A stretch of DNA of 64,000 nt from Micromonospora noduli (GTDB lineage Bacteria > Actinomycetota > Actinomycetes > Mycobacteriales > Micromonosporaceae): NCBI RefSeq assembly GCF_003264365.1, contig NZ_PYAK01000001.1, positions 186,001 to 250,000 on the forward strand. The letters are read 5' to 3'. Position numbers and translations under genes: made by a program. This document shows, piece by piece, positions 34,358 through 43,327 of the stretch (the first letter of the stretch is position 1; each line of letters starts with the position of its first letter). The notes beneath the pieces were generated by a model, which did not search any database, had not been told where the DNA came from, and saw nothing but the letters and a program-made list of their open reading frames with translations.

Positions 34358-36133
34358 TCAGCCCTGCCGCGCCGACGCCGCCGGGGACGGCAGCACCGAG
34401 TCGTCCCAGCAGCCGACGAGCACCCGGTAGGTGGCCGAGCGGGCCAACAACTGTTCGTGCGTCCCCACCACGGGCTCGTCGCCGTCGAGGACCAGCACCC
34501 GTCCGGCCCGCAGCGCGGAACTGATCCGGTGCGCGATCACCACGAGGGTGCCGGGCCGCCGGGCGAAGGCGGCCTCGACCCTCGCTTCCAGCACCGGGTC
34601 CAGGTGGCAGGTCGCCTCGTCGAGGACCACCAGCGGGGCGGGTGCCAGCCAGGCCCGGACCGCCGCGATGAGCTGCCGCTCGCCGGCGGAGAGCAGGGCC
34701 GGCGCGACCGGCGCGCCCAGGCCGCCCAGGCGGGTCGCCAGGGGACGCGCGCCGAGCGCGTCGAGGGCGACCTCCAGCGTGTCATCGTCGGCGTCCGGCC
34801 GGAGGTAGCGGAGGTTGTCGGCGAGACTGCCGGTGAAGACGTACGCCTCCTGGGGCACGAGCACTCGCATCCGGGCGAGAACGGCCGGCTCCACCTCGGC
34901 GACCCTCGTGCCGGCCAGGTGGACCGCCCCTGCCTGCGGTGGCACCAGACCGGCCATCAGAGCGGCCAGTGTGGACTTGCCCGCGCCGCTCGGGCCCACC
35001 ACGGCGAGATGGTCCCGGTCGGCCAGTGTCAGCGAGAAGTTCTGCAGGACGGGCCGGGCGCGCGGGCCGTAGCCGAAGGTCAGGTCCCGGACCTCGACGG
35101 CTGGCGGAGGGCCGGCGGGACCGGTGGGCGGTCGGCAGCGGGGCATCGCGGCGGCGAGGGCTGACGGCTGGTCGTCGGGGACCTGATAGGTGCGCAGGAT
35201 GTTCTCCAGGGTGACCGCGTAGCGGAGCCCGCCGCCGCCGAGACCCTGCACCAGGGTGTGCAGGGCCGGTTGCAGCCCGGTGGAGACGTAGATCAGCGCG
35301 CCCAGCACCGCGCCGGCGGTGAGACCACGCTCGACCAGCCACGGGGCGGTCACCATCAGCACCAGCAGTGGCAGCCAGCCGCCGATGCCGAGGCTGAGGC
35401 TGCGGATCGCCGCCATCCGGGCGAGCATGCGTTCGGCGGCGGCCTGCGCCGACACCCAACGTGCCACCTCCGCCGTCACGCGTGCCTGTGCGCCGCAGGC
35501 CAGCACGTCGCGGTGACCGGCCAACGCGGTCGCCGCCGACTGGCCGAGCTGCTCACCGGCCCGGACGTAGGCGCGCTGGTGCGTGACCATCGCCGGCAGC
35601 GCGGCGAGAAACACGACCAGACCGGCGACCAACGGCGCGACCGCCAGCAACGCCACCACCGGCGCCAGGGCGAGCAGGCCGAGCAGGGCCGCGCCAGCGG
35701 AGAAGAGGAAACCGCGGGTCACCATCAGCAGACCGGCGAAGGTGTCGCGGACGATCTCCATCTGGTGGGTCAGCCGGGTCACGGCGGCGCTGTCCGGACG
35801 ACCACCCGTCCTGGTGGCATTGCGTAGCGCGCCCCGGATCACCTGAGCGGCCACCTCGTCGCGGAACGGCTCAACCACGGCGCCGAGGCTCCGGTACGTC
35901 CGACCGGTGGCCGCCGCGCCGACCAGTACGGCCACGGCGAGGACCCCCAACCAGGCCAGGCCGTTGAGCAGACGTCCGGCCAGAAATCCCTCGTCGACGG
36001 CACGGGCCACCAGGTAGCCGGCGAGCAGCGCGGGCAGCGACTCGACAAGCGACCAGCCGCCGAGCCCGGCGAGTTCCCGCCGACGGGCCCGTAGCGCCCG
36101 CCAGGTCACCCGGCGTACGCCGGGACGGCTCAC
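34358..36133 (-). CDS. ramB: ABC exporter of the SapB-like peptide (RamB-like)
   Basis: 591 residues from a GTG at 36133 that overlaps the upstream stop (GTGA); the frame is open to 36184. It is a half-transporter: six-helix membrane domain (~1-290), then an ATPase domain with Walker A GPSGAGKST, signature LLSAGERQLIAAV and Walker B LVVLDEAT. Last gene of the operon ramC-ramS-ramA-ramB. It probably forms a heterodimer with the preceding exporter to secrete the lanthipeptide. The symbol is assigned by synteny and domain content. Confidence 0.85.
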   Translation of the reverse strand: MSRPGVRRVTWRALRARRRELAGLGGWSLVESLPALLAGYLVARAVDEGFLAGRLLNGLAWLGVLAVAVLVGAAATGRTYRSLGAVVEPFRDEVAAQVIRGALRNATRTGGRPDSAAVTRLTHQMEIVRDTFAGLLMVTRGFLFSAGAALLGLLALAPVVALLAVAPLVAGLVVFLAALPAMVTHQRAYVRAGEQLGQSAATALAGHRDVLACGAQARVTAEVARWVSAQAAAERMLARMAAIRSLSLGIGGWLPLLVLMVTAPWLVERGLTAGAVLGALIYVSTGLQPALHTLVQGLGGGGLRYAVTLENILRTYQVPDDQPSALAAAMPRCRPPTGPAGPPPAVEVRDLTFGYGPRARPVLQNFSLTLADRDHLAVVGPSGAGKSTLAALMAGLVPPQAGAVHLAGTRVAEVEPAVLARMRVLVPQEAYVFTGSLADNLRYLRPDADDDTLEVALDALGARPLATRLGGLGAPVAPALLSAGERQLIAAVRAWLAPAPLVVLDEATCHLDPVLEARVEAAFARRPGTLVVIAHRISSALRAGRVLVLDGDEPVVGTHEQLLARSATYRVLVGCWDDSVLPSPAASARQG

Positions 36134-37857
36134 GACCCACCGCCGGCCGGCTGGAAGACGGCACGGTAGTCCGGGTCGGCCCACAGTTGCCGGTGCGGTG
36201 CGAGGCCGCGCAGCCGACCGCCGTCCAGCCAGGCGACGAGGTCGGCCGCAGCGGCCGCCGCGGTCCGGTGGGTGACCACCAGTCGGGTACGCCCCCCGGC
36301 GCGCCCGAGAACCGCCTCGGTGATCCGGTGTTCGGTGGCGGTGTCGAGGCTGGACGTCGCGTCGTCCAGGATGAGCAGCCGTTCGGCGGCGAACGCGCGG
36401 GCCAGGCCGAGGCGTTGGGTCTCGCCCCCGGAGAGCGGTGTGTCCACCAGCGGGGTGCGGTAACCGCCGGGCAGACGGTCGATCACGTCGGCGACGGCCG
36501 CCATCCGGGCCGCTCGCAGAACCGCCGGAGTGGCCGGGCTCCGATCGGCCGGCGGCGCCGCCGCGTCGACCGGCAGCGCCAAGCCGATCGCGTCGTGGAC
36601 GGTCGCACCGATCAGCACCGGCCGGTCGAAGGCGTAGCCGACGGCCCGGCGCAGCGCCGCCGCGTCGAGGTCCCGCAGCGGCACCCCGTCCAGTCGCACC
36701 TCACCGCGGTCGGGGTCGTACAACCGTCCCGCCACGGCCGCCAGGGTCGACTTGCCGGCACCGGACGCTCCGACGACGGCCACTGTCGCACCGGCCGGCA
36801 CGTCCAGGTCGACGCCGTCCAGGATGGGCCGGCCGTCGTCGGCGTGCACGCACACCCCGCGCAGTCGCAGGGCGCCGCCGCCGGGCGGAAGGGGCCGCTC
36901 GCCCGCCGGCGTGGCGGGCTGCGTCAGCAGCTCGGCGACCCGGTGTGCTCCCGCGCGGCTGCGGACCAGGTGGTTCAGGGTGGCGAGCACCGCGCCGAGC
37001 CCGGCGCCCATGGCCGCGTACCGGACCGCGGCGACCAGTTCGCCCGGTGTGAGCCAGCCTGCGGTCAGGGCGTACCCGCCGACCGCGATGACGCTCAGGT
37101 TCAGCAGCGGCGCCACGGCGGAGGTGCGCGCACTCGCCCGGGCCAGCAGCCCCCAGGTACGCCGGCCGTGCCGGTCCAGCTCCGGTAGGTCCGCCAGCAC
37201 CCGGTCCTCCTCGCGGCGGGTGGTGCCGGCGGCGGCGATGGTCCGGGCACCGGTCAACGACTCCAACAGTCGGCCGGCCATGCTGCCGAGCACCCGCTGG
37301 TACCCGGCGGTCGCGGCCGAGGCGTCGGCCACGAAGGCGCGCATGAGGACGGCGAGCACGCCGAGGCCGGCGAGCAGGGTGAGACCGAGGACCGGTTCCA
37401 TGATGGCGAGCGCGACGACGCTGCCCAGCGGCGGAAGCACCGCCACGATGGCCAGGACCACGGCGTTGCCGGCCTGTCCCGCGTCGGCGGCCTGGCCGAC
37501 CAACCGGCCGACGAGATCACCGACCGGGTGCCGGCGGGTGGCGCGGACGTCCACGGCGAACAGGTGACGCAGTAGGCGCTGGCGCAGCGCGGCGGTGGCG
37601 CGCGCCGCACCGAACCCGCTGGCCAGGTCGGTCAGGGTGTCGACGCAGATGAGGACGACGACCAGGGCGCAGGCGGACACCGCCCACCAGGCGGAGCCGC
37701 CGTCGAGGGCGGCGTCGACGGCGCGGCCGAGGGCCGCGGGGAGCAACAGTTCGGCGGCCGCGCCGAGCAGCGCGACCGCCGCGAGTCCGGCGGTCCAGCC
37801 GCCGCCCGCCAGGACCGTCTGCCGCAGCAGCCTGTCCCCCACGGCGAACGTCGGCAT
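36130..37857 (-). CDS. ramA: ABC exporter of the SapB-like peptide (RamA-like)
   Basis: 575 residues, ATG with GGGAGGA upstream. Membrane domain ~1-300, ATPase domain with Walker A GASGAGKST and signature LSGGETQRLGLA. Walker B is LLILDDAT, with Asp in place of the catalytic Glu, so this site may be the weak one of the heterodimer. No N-terminal C39 peptidase domain, so leader removal needs another protease. It follows the precursor gene after 72 bases holding a hairpin. Confidence 0.87.
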   Translation of the reverse strand: MPTFAVGDRLLRQTVLAGGGWTAGLAAVALLGAAAELLLPAALGRAVDAALDGGSAWWAVSACALVVVLICVDTLTDLASGFGAARATAALRQRLLRHLFAVDVRATRRHPVGDLVGRLVGQAADAGQAGNAVVLAIVAVLPPLGSVVALAIMEPVLGLTLLAGLGVLAVLMRAFVADASAATAGYQRVLGSMAGRLLESLTGARTIAAAGTTRREEDRVLADLPELDRHGRRTWGLLARASARTSAVAPLLNLSVIAVGGYALTAGWLTPGELVAAVRYAAMGAGLGAVLATLNHLVRSRAGAHRVAELLTQPATPAGERPLPPGGGALRLRGVCVHADDGRPILDGVDLDVPAGATVAVVGASGAGKSTLAAVAGRLYDPDRGEVRLDGVPLRDLDAAALRRAVGYAFDRPVLIGATVHDAIGLALPVDAAAPPADRSPATPAVLRAARMAAVADVIDRLPGGYRTPLVDTPLSGGETQRLGLARAFAAERLLILDDATSSLDTATEHRITEAVLGRAGGRTRLVVTHRTAAAAAADLVAWLDGGRLRGLAPHRQLWADPDYRAVFQPAGGGS

Positions 37858-37881
37858 CGGTCCTCCCGTTGGTACGCGGTT

Positions 37882-37913
37882 GCCCTGGGCGGGTACGTCT
37901 ACCCACCCAGGGC
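37882..37913 (-). terminator. hairpin between precursor and exporter genes (attenuator)
   Basis: GCCCTGGG, one C-A mismatch, GGGTA, loop CGTC, then the complementary arm: 8 + 5 base pairs. It sits between the precursor stop and the exporter start. It probably terminates most transcripts, giving more precursor than exporter mRNA. Confidence 0.6.
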
Positions 37914-37929
37914 CCCACGTGTGCGTGGA

Positions 37930-38049
37930 TCAGTTGCAGGTCGTGACGGAGAGCGAGCTGTCGCCGCAGAGCAGCAGGCTCGCCCGGCTACCGCCACCGG
38001 TGCGGTCGGCCGGAGCCATCTCCAGGCCCTGGAGGTCCAGAAGTGCCAT
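37930..38049 (-). CDS. ramS: class III lanthipeptide precursor, SapB-like
   Basis: 39 residues, too short for most ORF callers. The start is the ATG at 38049 with a perfect GGAGGTGA 5 bases upstream, itself overlapping the synthetase stop. The leader MALLDLQGLEM carries the helical LLDLQ motif recognised by LanKC enzymes. The core holds two S-x2-S-x3-C ring motifs, SRASLLLC and SSLSVTTC, joined by GD and ending in Asn. As I recall the published SapB core, it differs only by one or two residues and an extra Gly stretch before the first ring. Predicted product: a surfactant peptide for aerial hyphae. Confidence 0.92.
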   Translation of the reverse strand: MALLDLQGLEMAPADRTGGGSRASLLLCGDSSLSVTTCN

Positions 38050-38054
38050 GTCGT

Positions 38055-40652
38055 TCACCTCCCTTCCTTCCGTTCGCCGATCAGGTCGCCCCCGCTGTCG
38101 CGGGGGAGTCTGTCCGCGCCCGGCAGGGGCGCGAGAAAGGGCAGCGCCGGCGGCTGGTCGTGCTGCGCGCTGGCCAGCGCGTACAGCACGCCGGCTGTGC
38201 CGGTGCCGAAGTCCATCGAGAGCCGCAGCAACTGCTCACCGGGGAATGCGGTCCCCTCCTGGTACGGCAGTGCGTGCCAGGCCAGCCGATCCAGCTGCGC
38301 GCGAAGTTCGCGGCGGTCGGCGTCGTCGGTCGAGGCGGCGAGGTAGGCGATGATGCCGGCCCGGCCGGCGAACAGCCCGGACTGTGCGTAGAACGGTGAG
38401 CGCGCCGCGCGGCGGACCCCCGCGCTCGCCTCGGCGAACCGGTCGTCGGCCCGGTGGCGCAGGTACTGGTCGAGGACCAGCCCGATACCGACACTGCCGT
38501 GCGCCAGGTAGGGCATGGTGCGCCAGCCCTCGTTGACCTCCAGGGCACCGTCCGGGCGCAGCACACACCGGCGCAGATCCTGACGCAGCGCCGTGGCGGC
38601 GTGCCCCAACAGCTCGTCGTCGCCGCTGAGCTCGTAGAGCCGCAGCAGCATCAGCGCGGGTCCGGTCCGGCCCCGCAACAGCCCGGCGTACGGGTTACGT
38701 CCGCCGCTGACGTCCGGGCCCGGGTCGTCGGCCAGCTGCCCGATCACACGCTCGGCGGCCCGCCACGCGGCGTCGCGCAACGACACCTCCCCGGTGCGCG
38801 CGGCCAACTCGGCCAGGTTGAGCGCGATCCCGGACAGTCCGCTGGCCAGACTGTGGTCGAGCCCGTCCAGGGGTTCCCGCAGGCAGATGTCGAGAACGTC
38901 CAGCGCGTCCTGCCGGCGTCCGAGGTGAACGAGTGCGTACGCGACGCCATGCAGCCCGTCGTAGAAGCCGCAGCGGGTACCGGACGGGGGCGCTGTCGCC
39001 CGCCGCACCAGCCAGTCTTCGTGCTCGGGCCACCGCCCGGCACCGCTCTTGTCGAGCGCGTACAGCACCCCCGCCGCCCCGTGAGCGAGGTTGAGGCCGC
39101 CGCTGCGGAACTGCTCGATGTCACCGGGAAAGAGCCGGTCGTCGCGCTCGGGGGTGGCGCTGGCCACGATCGCCGTCGTCAGCCGGGCCCGCATGGTGCG
39201 CCAGTCATCCGCGTCGAGATCCCCTCGCGGTTCCGCTGCGCCGTGCGGCTCACCGGTGATCTCCTCGACCGCCGGATCGAGGAAGGACCTCGGCACCGGG
39301 AAGTTCGCGGCGATGATGTCGGCCAGGTGAGTGACCTTCTCCGGGGCGAGCCGGACCAGCTGGGTCAGTGGCAGGAACAGCGCCAACCGCAGGCACGCCA
39401 GGGCGTACCGGTCGACGGCCGGCCCGCTGCGGTCCCTCGGTGCCGCGAAGCCCTGGTTGCGCAGCCCGGGTCGGCGGTGCCCGGCGATCGGGGCGGCCAC
39501 CTCGAAGTCGACAAGGGCGACCCGGTCGTCCGGCCGGATCATGATGTTGAACAGGTGCAGGTCTCCGTAGACCAGGCCGCGCTCGTGGATCGCCGCGACG
39601 ACGGATTCGACCTGCTCGTAGGTCTGGCGGGCCCACCGGGCGTACGCCGCCCGGTCGTCGTCGGTCGCGTCGGCGTCGATCAGCGGGTACCGGTCGACCA
39701 GCACCTTGTTCAGCGGTCGGCCCTCGATGAACTCGAGCGCGAGGAACCGGTGCTCGCCGAGGACGAACTCGTCGTGCACCCGAGGCACCTGCGGCAGGTC
39801 GGCGAGTTGCCGCAGAGCCTGCGCCTCGCGGGCCAGCCGGGCGACGGCGTCGGTGCCGTCGGCGTCCAGGCCGGCGTGCGGTCGGGCCTCCTTCAGCACC
39901 ACAGCGGTGTCGGTACGCAGGTCCCTGCCCACGTACAGGCCGCCACCGTTCGAGAAGTGGATCACCCGCTCGATCCGGTACGGCACCTGGTCCGTGCTGG
40001 TGCCGCTCCGGGCGGCCAGGTGCGGGCCGAGGAAGTCGGGCACTGTGACCCAGGACGGTACGTGAAAGACGGGCTCCCGGCGGTCCGGCACCAGCGTGCC
40101 GGACTCGTCCTCGATCGCCGGCACCACCTGGCCGTCGGGCGAGTGGCAGTAGCGGGCGGCGAAGCCGCCGTAGCGCACGTAGACCGGGCCGGTGCCGTAG
40201 CGGAGGTCACTGAGGATGTACGGCCCGGTCTCGCCGGTCAGCAGTTCGTCGAGTTCCTTGCAGGCCAGCTCCAGCTCCGCGTCGTCGCGCGGATAGACAG
40301 TGATGAACTTGCCGCTGGCGGCCCGGGCGGCGTACTTGGAGTTGCGCAGCAGCAGCGTGCGCGGGCCGCGCAGGAACTTGAAGGACAACCCGCGGGGGAC
40401 GCAGTAGTTCCAGACCGCGTCCAGCACCCGCTCGGCGTTCGCCAGACCGGCCGACACATGAATCTTCCAGCCCTGCTGCGGCAGCGAGCCGCCGTCGGGC
40501 GCGTAGATCAGCCAGTCGTCGAGCGGCTCACGGCGCCAGCCGGTCGGCGTCGGCCGGTCGGCGGCCGGGAAGACGGGCTGTGCGACGGCGCTGCCGAGCG
40601 AGTCGTAGAACAGCCGATCCGCGGCGCAGTAGCTGTCGTAGCGTTCGTCCAC
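38055..40652 (-). CDS. ramC: class III lanthionine synthetase LanKC (RamC-like)
   Basis: 865 residues, GTG start. Three domains: N-terminal lyase (~1-220, FKFLRGPRTLLLRNSKYA), Ser/Thr kinase-like (~225-480; VLKEARPHAG, catalytic loop GLVYGDLHLFNIMI, ALVDFEVAAP) and C-terminal LanC-like cyclase (~500-865; GTRCGFYDGLHGVAYALVHL, LAHGSVGIGLVLD). The cyclase lacks the zinc Cys-Cys-His set, as usual for class III. It phosphorylates and eliminates core Ser residues, then closes the rings. Its last codons contain the ribosome site of the precursor gene. Confidence 0.95.
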   Translation of the reverse strand: MDERYDSYCAADRLFYDSLGSAVAQPVFPAADRPTPTGWRREPLDDWLIYAPDGGSLPQQGWKIHVSAGLANAERVLDAVWNYCVPRGLSFKFLRGPRTLLLRNSKYAARAASGKFITVYPRDDAELELACKELDELLTGETGPYILSDLRYGTGPVYVRYGGFAARYCHSPDGQVVPAIEDESGTLVPDRREPVFHVPSWVTVPDFLGPHLAARSGTSTDQVPYRIERVIHFSNGGGLYVGRDLRTDTAVVLKEARPHAGLDADGTDAVARLAREAQALRQLADLPQVPRVHDEFVLGEHRFLALEFIEGRPLNKVLVDRYPLIDADATDDDRAAYARWARQTYEQVESVVAAIHERGLVYGDLHLFNIMIRPDDRVALVDFEVAAPIAGHRRPGLRNQGFAAPRDRSGPAVDRYALACLRLALFLPLTQLVRLAPEKVTHLADIIAANFPVPRSFLDPAVEEITGEPHGAAEPRGDLDADDWRTMRARLTTAIVASATPERDDRLFPGDIEQFRSGGLNLAHGAAGVLYALDKSGAGRWPEHEDWLVRRATAPPSGTRCGFYDGLHGVAYALVHLGRRQDALDVLDICLREPLDGLDHSLASGLSGIALNLAELAARTGEVSLRDAAWRAAERVIGQLADDPGPDVSGGRNPYAGLLRGRTGPALMLLRLYELSGDDELLGHAATALRQDLRRCVLRPDGALEVNEGWRTMPYLAHGSVGIGLVLDQYLRHRADDRFAEASAGVRRAARSPFYAQSGLFAGRAGIIAYLAASTDDADRRELRAQLDRLAWHALPYQEGTAFPGEQLLRLSMDFGTGTAGVLYALASAQHDQPPALPFLAPLPGADRLPRDSGGDLIGERKEGR

Positions 40653-40785
40653 CGTCTCGCCGCCCCTCGAACTCGGCCGGCTGGTGTTCCGGCGTTGAAT
40701 CGAGTCTCATCGACGGGACGTGGTGGGCTCCAGTGCACTTAGTCACGACGTTCGATGCGTGGTGCACAGGTACTCATGACATTAG
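40653..40785 (-). promoter_or_regulatory. upstream region of the ram operon
   Basis: 133 bases between the synthetase start and the stop of the CMD gene. Two GTGCAC palindromes (40733-40738, within the 8-mer AGTGCACT, and 40762-40767) are 29 bases apart centre to centre, close to three helical turns. They are candidate regulator sites; assignment to a RamR-like protein is a guess. Confidence 0.3.
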
Positions 40786-41331
40786 TCAGGGCCGCGCACC
40801 GTAGACGGCGGCGCCCATCGGCTTGTCGACTTCCAGGTCCGTTACCGCGGCGACCCGGGCGATCATCATGTACTGGCCGATCACCATCAGGAGTTCGACC
40901 ACCTCGCGCGGGGAGAGCAGCCCGGTCAGTGCGGCGGTGGTGTCGTCGGGCGGGCGGACGTCGCGGACGACTTCGGTGGTGAAACGCAGGACGATCTGCT
41001 GGTCTGACGTGAAACAGTCGTCCCCGATCTCGTCGCGGCCGAGCGCGTGGATCATCTCGTCCGTGGCGCCGACGGAGCGGGCGATGGGCTCGTGCTGGGC
41101 CCACTCATATGTCACGTCGCTCAACTGGGCAACTCGCAGGATCGCGATTTCGCGGAGCAGTGGGTCGAGGGCCAGGCCCTTGAGCAGCGTGCCACCCCAG
41201 CGCATCCAGTCCGGAAACGCCGTCTCGGCGTGGGCCATGACGCGGAAGAAGCTCAGGGGAAGCGCGGCCTGCAGCGCCTCGCGGACCGGCGCCGGGGCGT
41301 CGGCCGGGTTCACGTACGGCAAGCGACTCAT
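40786..41331 (-). CDS. carboxymuconolactone decarboxylase (AhpD-like) family protein
   Basis: 181 residues from the ATG at 41331 with AAGGGG upstream. All-alpha CMD fold: LLREIAILRVAQLSDVTYEWAQHEPIA is the usual core, but the Cys-x-x-Cys of AhpD is absent and Tyr-Glu-Trp-x-x-His remains. Such proteins are related to gamma-carboxymuconolactone decarboxylase; many have no known substrate. It precedes the ram operon on the same strand, 133 bases upstream, but there is no reason to link them functionally. Confidence 0.88.
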   Translation of the reverse strand: MSRLPYVNPADAPAPVREALQAALPLSFFRVMAHAETAFPDWMRWGGTLLKGLALDPLLREIAILRVAQLSDVTYEWAQHEPIARSVGATDEMIHALGRDEIGDDCFTSDQQIVLRFTTEVVRDVRPPDDTTAALTGLLSPREVVELLMVIGQYMMIARVAAVTDLEVDKPMGAAVYGARP

Positions 41332-41798
41332 GTTTCCCCTTACAAGCGGCAAATCGGGTGCAACAGACCATATCCAATCCCGGTTGCGCTCGCCGCAGAT
41401 CCGTTCCGGGGGCCGGCGGCGGTGCGGCGATGAGCACCCGCACACGACGAAGGTGCGGGTGACCGGGCCGAATTCACGCTGATGCTCGTCGATGTTGCCA
41501 AAGCCGATCCAGACGTGTTGGAATGGCTCATATCGCCGCAGCGCGGGGGCAACCGCGCTGGGAACGGCCAGCACGGGAGCATCGCAGCGCCGCCGGCGCG
41601 CCGCCTTGGCGGACGCTCGCCTGGCGGATCGCCGGGCCATCTCTACGACGACGGGCGCCTTGCCGGGCAGTCATTCTCGCCCGCCGTAGGCAACCCCGGC
41701 ACGTGTCCCCGACGGCTGACGCGCTCGACGCCTGACCCGCCGGGGGCGTCCGATTCGGCCTGCCAGCACCAGAACCGGCGACGAGGTGAGAAGCAATC
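41332..41798. other. 467-base divergent gap without a supported gene
   Basis: It lies between the CMD gene and the His-rich membrane protein gene. Frames on both strands are Arg-rich and have no ribosome site or domain. It presumably carries both promoters; none stands out. Confidence 0.4.
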
Positions 41799-42377
41799 AT
41801 GATTTCCCGAGAGAACTTCGCGGGTTGGTACCGGAACCGCTTCGTGTGGGTGGCGGTGATCGTGCTGGTGGCGTCGGCCGGCGCGGTCGTACTGGTCAAC
41901 CGGGCCGGCCCGGAGGCGAAGCCGGCGGATCTGCAATCGCAGATCATCGCCCGGATGCGTACCACACTCGAACAGGCGGACCCGGGACAGCACAATCACG
42001 CCGGACACGGGGCCCAGCAGGCGGCCAGCACCGCGAAGCCGGCAGTGATCTGCGGGGTTCGCGTCTACGGCTACGAGCCGACCGAGGCCACCGCGCTCGC
42101 CGACGTGCGAACGGTCTACGGCTTCCACCTCTGCGGGGTCGCCGAACAGAAGCGCCCCTGGGACGTGGCGGTCAAACTGGCCGGTCCCGTGATCATGGAC
42201 ATGTCCACCGAGCCTCCAGGCATCCAGGTGGTCGAGGCGACCGCCGAGGTCATGTTCACCGACCGGGTGCGGCAGATGCTCCCGCCCAAGTACGCGGAGC
42301 TGGCGCTCAAGGAAGCGCTGACCGAGTCGGAGATGGCCGACCAGCGCCGCCGGTACGACGCCGCAGCCGACCTCTGA
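41799..42377 (+). CDS. His-containing single-helix membrane protein, unknown function
   Basis: 192 residues, GAGGTGAG upstream of the ATG. One membrane helix (~14-33, FVWVAVIVLVASAGAVVLV) places the rest outside. The juxtamembrane part carries a His cluster (QHNHAGHG), then a compact domain with two Cys (VICGVRVYGYE and GFHLCGVAE). No family recognised. The His cluster suggests metal binding. It lies 190 bases upstream of a copper-dependent LPMO gene on the same strand, which makes copper a reasonable but untested idea. Confidence 0.75.
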   Translation: MISRENFAGWYRNRFVWVAVIVLVASAGAVVLVNRAGPEAKPADLQSQIIARMRTTLEQADPGQHNHAGHGAQQAASTAKPAVICGVRVYGYEPTEATALADVRTVYGFHLCGVAEQKRPWDVAVKLAGPVIMDMSTEPPGIQVVEATAEVMFTDRVRQMLPPKYAELALKEALTESEMADQRRRYDAAADL

Positions 42378-42519
42378 CCACGTCGGCGGCAGGTGGGGCG
42401 GTCGTTGTCCACACCCGGATCCGAACCGGGCGGCTGCGGACACCCCGGTCAGCTCGATCCACATCCGACCATAGATCGATAAACATTGATATCTAGGCCG
42501 ATAGATGCAACAGTTGGTT

Positions 42520-42533
42520 TGGGAGCGTTCCCA
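42520..42533 (+). promoter_or_regulatory. CebR-like operator
   Basis: TGGGAGCGTTCCCA differs by one base from TGGGAGCGCTCCCA, the operator of the cello-oligosaccharide repressor CebR in Streptomyces. It lies 34 bases before the LPMO start, as expected for a repressor site. Confidence 0.72.
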
Positions 42534-42567
42534 TTCTGATCTGTACCCGAAGAGCGGAGGATGAACA

Positions 42568-43248
42568 GTGCGTTCACTCAAGTCCGATCGATCCGGCGGA
42601 CGATCCCGGTCACCAGTCCGTCGGTCCCTGCGAGCATTCGTCATGGTGTTCGCCATCGTGGCCGGCATGCTGCCCTTCACCGGGGCAGCCCAGGCGCACG
42701 GCACCATCATCAACCCGATGAGCCGCGCCTACCAGTGCTGGAAGACCTGGGGAAGTCAGCACATGAACCCCGCCATGCAGCAGCAAGACCCCATGTGTTG
42801 GCGGGCGTTCCAGGCAAACCCCGACACCATGTGGAACTGGATGAGCCAGTTGCGGGACGGCCTCGGCGGCCAGTACCAGGCTCGCACCCCGGACGGGCAA
42901 CTGTGCAGCAACGCCCTGTCCAGGAACGACAGCGTGAACCAGCCCGGGGCGTGGAAGACGACCACCGTCAGCCGCAACCTCACGGTTCAGCTGTACGACC
43001 AGGCCAGCCACGGCGCTGACTACTTCCAGGTCTACGTCACCAAGCAGGGGTTCAACCCATCCACCCAGAAGCTCGGGTGGGGCAACCTCGACCTGATCAC
43101 GACGACCGGGCGCTACGCGCCGGCGCAGAACATCTCGTTCAACGTCTCGCTCCCGGCGCGCAGCGGAAACCACATCCTGTTCGTGCTCTGGAGGGCGTCG
43201 CACCTGGACCAGACCTACATGTGGTGCAGCGACATCAACGTCACCTGA
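42568..43248 (+). CDS. AA10 lytic polysaccharide monooxygenase
   Basis: 226 residues, GTG start. A long Arg-rich signal peptide ends in GAAQA, so the mature protein begins with His44, the first copper-brace ligand (HGTIINPMSRAYQCW). His148 in DQASHGADYFQVYV is the second. It oxidatively cleaves cellulose or chitin. No carbohydrate-binding module follows. A CebR-like operator directly upstream suggests induction by cello-oligosaccharides and therefore cellulose as substrate. Confidence 0.94.
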   Translation: MRSLKSDRSGGRSRSPVRRSLRAFVMVFAIVAGMLPFTGAAQAHGTIINPMSRAYQCWKTWGSQHMNPAMQQQDPMCWRAFQANPDTMWNWMSQLRDGLGGQYQARTPDGQLCSNALSRNDSVNQPGAWKTTTVSRNLTVQLYDQASHGADYFQVYVTKQGFNPSTQKLGWGNLDLITTTGRYAPAQNISFNVSLPARSGNHILFVLWRASHLDQTYMWCSDINVT

Positions 43249-43275
43249 TCGGCAGTACCAACAACTGCGACACTG

Positions 43276-43309
43276 ATCCGGCTCAGGGCGTTGACGCCCT
43301 GAGCCGGAT
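43276..43309. terminator. strong bidirectional terminator
   Basis: A perfect 15-bp stem (ATCCGGCTCAGGGCG, loop TTGA, complementary arm) lies between the convergent LPMO and VOC genes. Confidence 0.88.
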
Positions 43310-43327
43310 TGCTCCTTCCGTCGGAGG

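Noticed and set aside
34358..40652. Class I or II lantibiotic cluster
   Set aside because: No LanB, LanC or LanM protein; the synthetase has the lyase-kinase-cyclase order of class III and the precursor matches SapB.
38454..40742. 762-codon plus-strand frame opposite the lanthionine synthetase
   Set aside because: The minus strand encodes a full LanKC protein; this frame is its codon-complement shadow.
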